NCBI GenBank assembly: GCA_015680905.1
Contig: CM027377.1
Span: 20,050,501 to 20,114,500, forward strand
Direction of reading: 5' to 3'
Length of the DNA stretch: 64,000 nt
DNA from: Coptis chinensis
Taxonomy: Eukaryota > Streptophyta > Magnoliopsida > Ranunculales > Ranunculaceae
In this document: piece by piece, positions 1-11,311 of the stretch
Layout of the letters: every line of letters starts with the position of its first letter
Position numbering within the stretch: position 1 is the stretch's first letter
Notes under the pieces: generated by a model
Database searches by the model: none
Told to the model about the DNA's origin: nothing
The model's input: the letters and a program-made list of their open reading frames with translations, nothing else
Made by a program: the position numbers and the translations under genes

Positions 1-79
1 TGAAGCACAGGAGATTGAAGGTCCTTTGGTAATTCTTTGGTTCTTCTTCCTCTAAATCACTCGATCTCTTATATGAACC

Positions 80-800
80 CTACGAATCTCCATCTCCCAA
101 CTTCTTTATGCCATTAGATTTCTTCTCTTCTGCCGTGGCCATCGAAGGAGAATTTTCAAACGCCTTTGCAGCGTTGTTCATAGAACTTGGCATTTTACTA
201 CTAGAGGAGGCATATTTGCTATTTATGGAGTCGAGTGACTCATGTCGCTCGAGCATGAACTCAACTGGCACTTCCTTGATCACCACATGCTTCGATGTCT
301 CGATACGAATACAAGAATATTTCGAGTCGGGGATCTGAAGGAAGTCCCGGGATCCGCTTCAATCCCGCATTTTAAGATGAGAAACAAGAGCACTCCTCGC
401 CATATATTCTTGACAATTGGAGATTCCTCCGGCTGAAATGATTTGTTTAATCAGAATTTCGATGAGGCAGATCGTGGCGCTTAGCGGAGGAGATCAAGTG
501 GTGTAAGGCCATTAATATCACGGATGTTGGATCAATAGATGGAGCGGTCATGAGGAGCTCCACCAGATTAGAGAGAATATTCCGAGAAGCGCCATATGAA
601 GAGTAGTTCGCCTTCATTGTTCCTAACATTGATGACATTTTGCATGTTCACAATCTTTCCACAGAGCAACTGCTTCATGAGCTCAATTTGTCGATCCAAC
701 TGCGGAAGCCAAATGTTCGAAACTAGCCATAGCCATATGGAGGAAAGTGTCCCCGAACTGTTTGTTAGAAGCGATGGATGAGGGTAAAGCAACAATCTTT
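80..800 (-). pseudogene. Ankyrin-repeat protein pseudogene (C-terminal half)
   Basis: Reading the minus strand, pieces of one plant ankyrin-repeat protein follow in order but in shifting frames. I see RQIELMKQLLCGKIVN near 700-650, NVINVRNNEG near 625-600, LSNLVELLMTAPSID near 580-540, INGLTPLDLL near 520-485, YMARSALVSHLKMRD near 400-370, then EVPVEFMLERHESLDSINSK and a Lys-rich tail ending GDGDS and a stop at 80. This order matches the C-terminal half of cytosolic plant ankyrin proteins with a basic tail. At least three frame changes separate the pieces, so the copy cannot make the protein. I could not extend it with confidence above about 800. The family assignment is from memory of the repeat and tail motifs, not from a search. 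Confidence 0.6.
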
Positions 801-3800
801 ACTAATTGGACATGAGGAGTGGGTATATTCAGTGCAATGGCAGCCTCCATCTAGTTTATCTGCTTTGAAAGAGTGATGTCTATCAACCTTATTCAATCTT
901 ATCCGCTTCTATGGATAAGACCATGATGATTTGGCAACTGAAAAACCACGTGTATCCGGATGAATGTGGTTTCGTTGGTGAATTGAGCCATTGTGCTTTA
1001 GGGTTTTATGGTGGCCATTGGAGCCCGGTGGAGATTCAATTCTAGCTCATGGGTATGGTGGATCTTTCCATCTTTGGAGAAATGTCGGAGTGGACTTTGA
1101 CAATTGGCAACCACAAAAGGTTCCTTCAGTCATTATGCGGCCGTGATAGATATTACTTGGTCTCGCGCGGTGATTATGTGCTATCGGTCGGTCATGACCG
1201 GGTAAAATATACTCTATTTTGTGCTTGCTTAGAATCATCAACATGTTATCCGAATAAATGTTTCGCTATTGGTCAATCCTTCATTTGTTCTATAAATTGG
1301 CTTGGTTGAAAATGGTTCTTGTGGAAAAATGAAAATTTGTTCAATCAAATGAGTTTACTTGTAATAATTTATTGAAGCTATCAAGCAACCGCTTGAACTG
1401 GTTTTGGAATTGTCTAACACCGCATATTTCGATATGTATGCTTAAACCGAGTTCATTAATCATGCTTTATTCGACATTCTTAACAAATATTATGTTGTAA
1501 TTTAGACTTCCGAATATTTGCTCCATGGAAAGATGAAGTCCTCGAAGATAAATATTTTTTCGACTTAAGTGTGCATCGCCCTTTTTGTAAAAAGTTTGAA
1601 GGTTTCCATGCAAACTTCGGAACAAAACTAAATTAAGGTAATCTGGAGTTTGGATTGAACATATCTTCCCTTTTTAAAGCTTATATTGGTGTCGAACGCG
1701 ATAAGATTCTTTAAATTGAATAATCGGAGCTAAACTTCCATCGATCGGGTTAGGCACATGGCAAAAATTTGAACACGGTGTCGTTGGTAATTGCCATCCT
1801 TTGTTACCATCAAGGTATCATTTTTTTTTTAATATTTTTTGTTGCGGCGTGGTCGATGTAACTTAGCTTGAAAGACTTTTTTTTTTCTCTTTCAAAGCGG
1901 TGGCTATCGACATATAGGATCGTGCTCAAGCTTATAACAATGAGAAGGAGGTAATGATTTCGCTCTTCACATTATGAATTTTATACTCTCTCAAGCTGAT
2001 AGGTTTTCCAATATATCTACCTTACTTTCTTACACTATATAAACACATGCTACTCCAAAACAAAAGCCAAGACTTCAGTCACATTATATTTGTGATACTG
2101 TAAAGTGGAATTGATGTTCCTTCAGGTCCATAGTTTGCTAGGAAGGGGTATTTTTCGATATAATCTTTTGCTGGTCTTTAATTTCCCCTTTAAATCGAAA
2201 GACCTGCCTTTATCTCATTCATATTATATTAGCAAAAGTCCACATTGTCAAACATTTCTATTGGGTGGCCTGATGTGGTTTTTCTTTAGAATTTTCCCGC
2301 TTTTTGTACTCATAGCCAAACTTGCCTTATGAATATGGTTTTGTTTCTGAATTTGGTGTTTTCTTATTATTACAACTATGCAGTCGATACAAACTCTGAA
2401 GAAGACATCCGAAGAATACTCAACTGCCTGAAGAAGACATCCGAAGAATACTCAACTACCTGTTTACGAGCAGTAGCACTTATGGCTGTGTTGTCTTATC
2501 TTGACTTCTTCTCTATTGGTGTTTAGGTAATTGTAAAGATTATAGCACATAGCTTGGTTAATTAATTGTATTATGTGGTAAGGCCAATTTGCCTCTCTTT
2601 TGTTTGTTCTTTATTAATATCTCACTATTTTCATTGTCGTATTTCAACGAATATCATTATCTACTGCTGCAAATTTGTTATAGAAACTCTATTCAGTTGC
2701 AGCTGATTTTGTTATGGAATTTGCACCTTTACTTACAAACCTTCTTCAGTATCATGACTCAAAGGCAATGTTGCTTATATCCAAGCTTCAAAGTTCAAGT
2801 CATCATTTTTTATTCTTTGTCTTATGATGTGTAACATTTTGCGTGTTTGGAGCATGCTTCGTTTGTTTGGCTCAAATAAGCGAGGCACTTGCATCATCAC
2901 CGAGAAATTAGATGAACTTTGCAATCTCGAGTATGGTTGAGCAAGCTGCCTATTTGGTTTACAATCACTAATTCAGGAGGTGGTGGGGCATCTCTCAAAG
3001 AGCAGCCCTACATCACGGTATATGCAAATTCAAATATTTGTATTAATTACTCAATTAGTAGACATTCAGGCGGCGGCTCTTGGTCTAGCGGTTGCGAAAT
3101 AGTTAGGACGCTTAATTTCATATATATTTTCTAGGTTTCATCACACCACGCATAACTGTTTAAAGAATAACATACTTATCTTGGGTTCATGACAATATTG
3201 GTTGATTTTTCATTTTGCTTCTTTTTGAATGCGTACTCTTCTATGAAATTTGTCTTTGTAGAGCTAAATCGATATTCAATTACTTTGTATAAATATCTTT
3301 AATGGACGGATCACAAGTTCTCCTTGAAGTGACATGAACACTTTCAAGGATATATGTATATACCCTACCGGCGATTAAGAAGAGAAGTGGTGGTGAAGGG
3401 TATATTATCATTGGTTCCCTTAACTCCTTGATTTATTGCTCAAGTTGTGGCTACGATAGAAAATTAGATAAGAGTATGACTATATATCTTCCCAGCTCTA
3501 TAAATCATATCATTTTCGACCAACTATAGTTGTAACTTATTATTTACGTTGATATCAAAGTTGGTGGAATTGTTTTATCTATAGGTGTCAATGTTTGACA
3601 TAACACACGGTTTTGCATGCCCGGCCCTGTGGAGAAGGATAGTATTTTCGCAAACCATTGAGAGTAGCAAGGTTATTATTGAATGCTATTTCCGTTATTA
3701 GGATTCTATTTCGGTTTTTTGCAAGACTATTATTATTGAATATGACATGGGGAATGTTCTAAACACAAAAGATCCAACTTTACGAGATCTTAACATGCTA

Positions 3801-5830
3801 AAAGAACTCCCTGGTTTGGCCATTGTTGGTGCACTTAGTAGCATCAATAATTTTTCTCCACGAGTAGTATGTTCATTAGTCATCATTGTAATTTGGAAAT
3901 TTGTTGAGGTTTGAACAACATATCAAGAACTTAAAATTTTAAGATTTGGAACCTAATAAAGGAATAAAATCAGTGACGGGGTGCAGCATATGTTCTTTCT
4001 TGCTATCTATGTTTAGGTATATATTTCACGTGCCATTTGGTCAATTTTTCTTTAGCTTTTCTTCTCTTTCAATCATGTTTTCGATTCATGCATTTTTTGT
4101 CTCAAGAGCCACATGAGCATAACGCGTGTGCCCATTGTACCTAAGCATGCCTGCTGTGCATAATGACTTGCCCCCATTGGTTGAACCATTTCCAAATATT
4201 TGGAAAGATATCGTTGATGCCCATTTAAAGGTTAAGCTCCTTTCATCACTTACATTTATCGCCGCTTAATTACATTACATTTGTAGCTGCTTTCGGGCTT
4301 TATAATATTTCATGCAGATCACTATGTCAAGCCTATAATGCGACGATGCCCCTCTTTTCTATTTATTTAAAAATCAATATCGATGATGTTGTTATCACTG
4401 ATCCTACAAAAATGTATCCAAAATGTGCTTCTTAGAAATGCTTATGAAAAGTTTTTGACTTCTTATTTGTTACTGATCCTCCTTTCCATTTTTCATATAC
4501 TTATATGATCTTAGATCTTTGATCTTGATAACAAATGAATTGTCTTTTTCTAATTTCTACCGTGCTAGGCTTAAAATTAATAGTCAACAGTATTCAGATT
4601 CTTACTTTTGCAAGGTTCGTTTTTTTCTTGGGTAATAACCAATAACCAATAACCAATATAAAGTATGTGTGGATTCTATTGATTAATTTATCCTAAAGTG
4701 CATGGTGGCAAATTCCATATCCTATATTTGGTTGTCTATTACTCTTTTTTGGCTTAAGTCAACAATTTTAATTTTATAAATAAAAGGGGGTGGGGGACCT
4801 GTGGAAGTCTTGAAGTCGGGGAATTGCGTGCTTTTATACCATAGCACTTTTAAGTGTTCAAAACCTCAAAACATTGCCAAACTAATAGACACTACAACAA
4901 TGATCTTAGTCAATAAAATTAAAGTAGTTAGTATCAAGTGATTCCCACTTTCTAATGGTCTTCCTTCAACTGAATCAATCGTCATAGTTGGTGCACTACC
5001 CCCATACATAGCTGCTCCATTTGCTGCCATGTTATTGATGTCATTTAGCTTTGTCTTCTTCCATCTATTACAACCACTTGCTTATGACACTGATTTCTCT
5101 ATTTATATTTTCTTTCCTCACCAACTTTGGAACATTGTCACCAACTTTGTTCTCTCATCGAAGTTAAGGCTACATAGAAATGATTGGATATGATTGGTGT
5201 AAACATCAATGCTCCATTGGTACCATTTGTAGGAATGTTGTCAACACTTCATTTATAATATAATGCATAATTGTTTACTGGGATGAAGAGATGTATTACA
5301 GGAATGTTCAAAATGAATGAAGAACTAATTTTAAAATTACACTATCGAATCTTTTATCCTCATTTGTTGGTCCATGCTAAAGTGTGGAGAACTTGACTAA
5401 AAGGGTTGATCTGCATAGCTTTGGTGAATGAAAGATCAAAGATGGTTTTGAACACATCGATTCTTTGAAACTTCTAATTCTTATTTAGGACACAAATGAA
5501 TGGCGAGATGGAGCTCAATGTCCGTTCTTTTTTCTCTTTTGTTCTCGGTGCATATGAAGATACAAATTATTGTCTTCTACGTTGACATACTTTCTAATTA
5601 ATCGATGTGACTTTTAATTATTTTTGCCGAGATGTTCGGGACTTGAGGAGAAACATAGATGTTATTGAAATATATTCAAATTGAAATATCACTGCTATAT
5701 TCTGTTTTATTGATTGTTTTCTAATACCTTATCCCGATTTCTCACTCAATTTTCTCCAAGTTTAACCAATTTTATTTATCGAGTGCATATTTTAGCACAT
5801 CTTGGCAAGTGAAGACGTGCATGGACGTAC
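801..5830. other. Stretch without recognisable genes
   Basis: No coding exon, transposase, RT or RNA gene could be supported here. The open frames are short and lack recognisable motifs. The region is AT-rich with several poly(T) runs (for example near 1830 and 1880). It holds one small direct duplication at 2396-2463, listed separately. Confidence 0.5.
2396..2463. repeat. Tandem duplication, about 35 bp, two copies
   Basis: A unit beginning CTGAAGAAGACATCCGAAG is present twice, back to back, with one visible base difference near the end of the unit. It probably arose by replication slippage. Confidence 0.8.
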
Positions 5831-8800
5831 ACTTTTGCTAGTTAGATTAACGTTTCAGTATGTAACTGCAAGTTTCACTTCAAGAAGCAATAAGATAGGG
5901 AATACACGTATACTATTTAGAAAATTCCAAGTTGAAAACTCTTTAAGTTAAGGTATTGCTTGAATGTCCAAGGTTCAACATATGCAAAAAGTAAGCATCC
6001 AACATCAACTATGGCATTTCTTTAGGCTTACACTTGCAAAGATGCAATCACATTTTTTTTTCATGCTTTACAACTTCAATTTGATACACCTAATTAGAAG
6101 ACTTTGGGCTTTTAAAGTTCTTTATACATTTTTTTAACTGGATACGCCGTTCATTTTCACTATAAACTACACATACGTTGGTAAATAATAGCAGATAAAT
6201 AATAGTTCAATTAATACAAATTTTTTCTTTCCAATTCGTTGATTCTTCTTCCATCATAACTTAACGTTTCAGTATGTAAGTGCAAGTTTACACATGAATT
6301 AAAAGTTCTTAATGGCTTTCATAAAATCAATTCAGTATGTAAGTGCAAATTTCACTTCAAGAAACAATAAGATAAGGAATACATGTATACTATTTATCTA
6401 TTACCTTCCAATCTCCACCCATTTGTTTGCATAAAATTCCAGGTACAAAATTCTTTGAGTTAAGGTATTGCTTGAATGTCCCAGGTTCAACATATGCAAA
6501 AAGTAAGCATCCAGCATCAACTATGGCATTTTTCTGGGCTTACCCTCACAAAGATGCAATCACATTTTTTCTTCATGCTTTACAACTTCAATTTGATACA
6601 CCTAATTAGAAGATTTTGGCCTTTTAACGTTCTTTGAACATTTTTTTAACTAGATACGCCATTCATTTTCACTATAAACTACACATGCGTTGATAAATAA
6701 TAGCAGATAAATAATAGTTCAATTAATACAAATTCTTTCGTTCCAATTCGTTGATTCTTCTTCCATCACAAATTAACGTTTCAATATGTAAGTGCAAGTT
6801 TACACATGAACTAAAACTTCTTTATGGCTTTCATAAAATACATACATATTTACAAAATTTATTCTAGCATATATTGGACAAACAAGGTAGCAGGCCCGGG
6901 TCTTTTAAAAGATATACTAACTAGAAAAGAGAGACTCCCAACAATATTTGCATCAAACAACTCAAGCGTATAGTCAAATAAGAAAATAACTCTATCTAAT
7001 GGGCTTTACTTGGGTTTTTTTTTTAAAATAAACAATGAGACCCAAACAATTTAAAAAGTTCAACAAATTAATGGACTATAGGCACCATTATTTACAGACT
7101 TTGGGCTTTTCACATTGTTCATATATTTTTTTGGCTGGATACGCTATTCGTTTTTAATATAAACTATTGTGCAAATTTATACATGAACATAAATTTCTTA
7201 ATACATAATACTCTGACCAAGAACACGACTATGGGCCAAACTTTGGGCTTTAATAAAATACATACATAATTAAAAGACTTTGGCCTTTTGACGTTCTTTG
7301 TACATTTTTTTGACTGGATACGTTGTTCGTTATCACTAGAAACTCCAGTGCAAGTTTATACATGCAAAAAAAGTTATTAATAAATAATACTCTGACCAAA
7401 CATGACTATGGGCCAAAGTGTGGGCCTTTGTAAAATAGATACCTAATTAGAAAACTTTGGGCTTTTAACGTTCTTTGTTCTTTATCATGCAATTTCTTAT
7501 TTCTTGACCACGCAACCAATGCAAATGTCATTGAAACACATGCTTTTGGAGTGTCTGAACAAAAACGAGGGTGATATTCATTACTTGATCTCCACTTATC
7601 ACTATGGCTTATGCAGTGATCTCTGGTGTGTTGGACCAATTGGATACGATCCTCCAAACAGAGGTGAATCTATTAGAGGGTGTACGTAAAGAAACCAAAA
7701 AACTCAATAATACACTATCACTTTGATGCTGACGATGTATTGGACGAATGGAAAACCGAAATTCTCTGCTCACATATCCAACAATGATCTTTTGGAGGTA
7801 TGAAATCTTTGAGTTTGTTTACCCGATTACTTTTTTTTCCTCATTTTACTGTTGCATTTTTTTTTTATTGTCATTGCATGTCATGCATTAATTTAACTTT
7901 TCCAGTCCAATTCTTAATTATGTACATCATTTGAAAGAAACCCTGCATTACAAGAGACACCAGTTGTGACTCCCATCACTTAACCCTCAGCTCCTTTGTA
8001 ATCCATATTTATTCCATTTTGATTTTGTAGGCGTTTCAAAATTATATTTTAAATATTGTTGCTACGATACTTGCTGATTTCAACTTACATGTACTTTCAA
8101 ATATACTCTACATATTCGTGATATAAGAATACCATCTCTGCCATTTTCGCTTCAGGCACTCATTTGTTGAGTTGATTGGATCAATTATAAGGTATTTAAG
8201 TTTAGTTTGTATTCAATTTAGGGCAATCATCATTTGAAAGAAAGACAACTCTTTCTCTTATCTTTGCTACATTTATTTAGTTATTCACAATATGAATAAT
8301 GCATACTTCTTCACCAGCCTTGCGCGCTTCAAAATTCTAAAACAAATAGCGACTCTCAACGACCTGATCTTCCATTTGCATATAAATTAATCCTATGTCT
8401 TAGATTTTTTTTTTCTTTCTACATTTTTTTAACTGGATACACCATTCATTTTCACTATAAACTACACATGCGTTGATAAATAGCAGCAGATAAATAATAG
8501 TTCAATTAATACAAATTTTTTCATTCCAATTCGTTGATTCTTCTTCCATCACAACTTAACGTTTCAGTATGTAAGTGAAAGTTTACACATGAACTAAAAG
8601 TTCTTATAATGGCTTTCATAAAATACTTACATATTTAAAAAATGTCAAAGGTTCAACATATGGCATTTGTTCTTCATGCTTTACAACTTCAATTTGATAC
8701 ACCTAACTAGAAAACTTCAGGCTTTTAACGTTCTTTCTACATTTTTTTAACTGGATACACCGTTCATTTTCACTATAAACTACACATGCGTTGATAAATA

Positions 8801-9007
8801 ATAGTTCAATTAATAAAAAAAAAAATCATTCTAATTCGTTGATTCTTCTTCCATCACAACTTAATGTTTCACTATATAAGTGCAAGTTTACACATGAACT
8901 AAAAGTTCTTAATGGCTTTCATAAAATACATACATATTTAGAAAATTTATTCAACCATATATTAGACTATCAAGGTAGCAGCCCGTATGGTCGGGCTTAA
9001 TGGCTAG
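5830..9007 (+). mobile_element. Helitron-like repeat cluster with 3' terminus at 9007
   Basis: A block with the motif GGATACGCCGTTCATTTTCA recurs six times, near 6139, 6650, 7134, 7313, 8433 and 8750. It is followed in the best copies by a shared stretch through AACGTTTCAGTATGTAAGTG to AATGGCTTTCATAAAATAC. The first two copies are about 500 bp apart and form a tandem duplication. The last copy ends in a short GC hairpin (GCCCG, six-base loop, CGGGC, near 8980-8996), then TTAATGG and CTAG at 9004-9007, followed by T. Hairpin plus CTRR before a host T is the classic Helitron 3' end. A worn relative of this end lies near 6890-6920 (GGCCCGGGTC then CTAG). No Rep/helicase coding is visible, so these would be non-autonomous. 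The 5' end was not found. Confidence 0.55.
7604..7790 (+). pseudogene. CC-NLR resistance gene relic (Rx N-terminal domain)
   Basis: From an ATG at 7604 the frame reads MAYAVISGVLDQLDTILQ and then TEVNLLEGVRKETKKLNNTL before a stop. Just downstream, in another frame, comes DADDVLDEWKTEIL. This is the N-terminal coiled-coil (Rx_N) pattern of plant CC-NLR immune receptors, where the EDVID-like stretch DDVLDEW normally lies some tens of residues after the KLxxxL helix. Here the two parts are almost adjacent, which implies an internal deletion plus a frame change. No NB-ARC (P-loop, GLPL, MHD) or LRR coding follows. It is embedded among Helitron-like repeats, so it may be a fragment captured or left between them. 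Confidence 0.6.
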
Positions 9008-9008
9008 T

Positions 9009-9017
9009 AAATAAAAA
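9009..9017. repeat. Left 9-bp target site duplication of MULE
   Basis: AAATAAAAA, identical to 10807-10815 on the other side of the element. It begins only two bases after the Helitron-type CTAG end at 9007. Confidence 0.85.
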
Positions 9018-10806
9018 GGGTGAACTAGTACTAGTATTACCCCCCTACTAGATGAGCCAATTAGGATTCCCCCTCCCCCCCCCCCCTAGATAGGAAATTA
9101 GGGTCTCTCCCCTAAATACACACAAAAAAAAATTGGTCAACCCACTTTGACTTTTTTTTTGGGTTATTTAGCTTTGGGCCCCACTTTATATATGGATATG
9201 GGCGTTTGGCTCTCCTAAGTTGGTTTTTATTTTTGGCCTTTGCCCGTTAGTTCGGGATACTTTTAATCGCTCAGTAGTATATTTTCAAAATGGCAATTTT
9301 ACCCTTCTTTGTTGAGTTGCACGCGAATCTTGTAAATACTAGTTTCTTAAAATTTCGATTTTGAAATTCAATACAAATTTCAAAACATAAAGTTAGTCAA
9401 ATTATGGGCGACATGATTTTAATCGAACATCCAACGCCAACCCCTCAAAGTTTTTTTGAGCAAATTCTTTGGAATTGGATTGGTGAGATCGCTGGCTTGC
9501 AATGATGCATTTCTCATTCTCTCATTTTCCCCTGGTCTAAAGTCTTCTCTCTACTACATTTTCCCCAAATCTGAAACCCTAGTTACATTCTTACACAAAA
9601 TCTCAATTTTACGCCGCTCTTCCAAGAGCTATACCCAATCTAATGTCGGTCGTCCACTACTCCCTAACGTAATCCCCAACTATACCTTCGTTATCTTTTG
9701 CTACATCAAATTACCCATCTTTCGGATGAAATTCTATAATTGTGCTTAGTAAGGCTTTTTTATGATTACTCTCATGACATGCAAGAAATGGGAGATGCTT
9801 GACATCCACATTTAGGTTCAGACGCGTTGAGGCGAGAATATCGGGACGCCATGGTCGTTCTTCTGTTGCTATAAAAGATGGTTCTTCGGACAAATTCATG
9901 CATTTTTGACACATCTCTTGATCAATGACATAAGATCAATTGTGATATTTTAAAGGGGGTTGAGTTTCTATTTCATTACCACCATTGGGGAAGATGTTTA
10001 TGTTGTTGGAGGTTGTTCTAGCTTGAAAGCGGATTAAGATGGCAATACAATGGATTTTGCACTATTTGAAGTGAACCTTGGTTAACTAGAGACATGCCGA
10101 TAATAGGATTTGTTCCATGTTTTGAAGCTGCTTTTTGAAGGTGAAGGGAGGGATGATGAACTTTGGGAGGGTTGACAAGACCTCTTTTAAAAACACAGAT
10201 GGGTATTAGTGTTTAATTTAACCTCGTAGCTAGATTATGGCTTAAAGTTGCACCAATGAAGTCAACAAGAACTTCATCTATTCTTGGAGTGCTTGAGATC
10301 ACTTATGGGGGTCTCTTTGGCAAGATTTTGAAAAGATTTGGTGAGATTTTGAGAGATAAACAAGATTTGGTTCAAGTGTAGCGAAAAATCATTTGGATGG
10401 AATTTAAGTGAGCGAACAAGATTACACCACTCCTATTTCTTTTTAGCCTTTAGTAATTTACTTAATCGGTTCAATAAAAAAAATAAAAGATAAATTAATG
10501 AAAAACAAAGTCACGTGTGTCACGTGTGAAGGGTATTTAGGCCATTTTAAAATTATGATGAGCAAAAACACTTACATATTTAAAGTTGACAAAGGTCCCA
10601 ACTATATTAACTGGGGCAAAAACGAATAAACCAACTTAGGAGAGTCAAACGCTAATATTCATATATAAAGTGGAGCCAAAAGCTAAATAACCCCTTTTTT
10701 TTTTGTGTGTATTTAGGGGGGAGACCCTAATTTCCCATCTAGTGGGGGGGAAATCCTAATTGGCTCATCTAGTGGGGGGGGGGGGGTAATACTAGTTAGT
10801 TAACCC
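9018..10806. mobile_element. Mutator-like element (long-TIR, non-autonomous)
   Basis: The two ends are long inverted repeats of roughly 200-240 bp. The left starts GGGTGAACTAGTACTAG and the right, read in reverse complement, starts GGGTTAACTAACTAGTATT. Both then run through ACCCCCC tracts, a GAGCCAATTAGGA-like block, a TTATTTAGCTTTGG-like block and CTCTCCTAAGTTGG. A perfect 9-bp target duplication AAATAAAAA flanks it (9009-9017 and 10807-10815). Long TIRs plus a 9-bp duplication are diagnostic of Mutator-like elements. The interior (about 9270-10590) holds no recognisable MURA transposase. A stretch near 9500-9750 looks like 5' gene sequence (an AAACCCTAG start-like block, 97-codon open frame), so this may be a Pack-MULE carrying captured DNA, but I do not recognise the source. 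Confidence 0.85.
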
Positions 10807-10910
10807 AAATAAAAATGGTCAAGCTTGAGAAGTTATGCTAGTGTCTAATGGAGTAACACCATTTTTTACAAAAAGAAAAATATAAACGATATTTTCGTGG
10901 GTGTTGATGT

Positions 10911-11311
10911 CATAGTACAAAATATCAGGATATGGGTATTTATCGATATTCAATATCTGGATATGTATCGTGGATATATCCCCCTCTTTGGGGATATTTG
11001 ACATTGTTTCACATGCAAATATCGTAGATATATCTAAAATATCGATATATATCGTGGATATTGTGGATATTTCTTGATATATCATGATATATTATTTATA
11101 TTTATTTGAAATATAATGGTAAATATTAAATAAAATTATTATATATACAAAAGATCGCCAAATATCACAAATATCGTAAATATTATCGAAATATAACTGA
11201 TATTTGCAGTCGTATATATCTCTAAACATATCGTGATATTTAAATATCTTTTTCTGAAATATGGATAGATATCCCCAAATATCGTGATATATCGGGATAT
11301 TTTGTACTATA
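10911..11311. mobile_element. hAT-type MITE rich in GATAT words
   Basis: The termini are near-perfect inverted repeats: CATAGTACAAAATATC at the left and TATAGTACAAAATATC in reverse complement at the right. They are flanked by a perfect 8-bp duplication GTTGATGT (10903-10910 and 11312-11319), the hAT-size duplication. The 401-bp body is made of imperfect palindromic ATATCG/CGATAT words and has no transposase coding, so it is non-autonomous. Folding of the body would give a long AT-rich stem. Confidence 0.8.

Noticed and set aside
10505-10530. Two CACGTG G-boxes as a regulatory site
   Set aside because: They lie inside the MULE with no gene start nearby.
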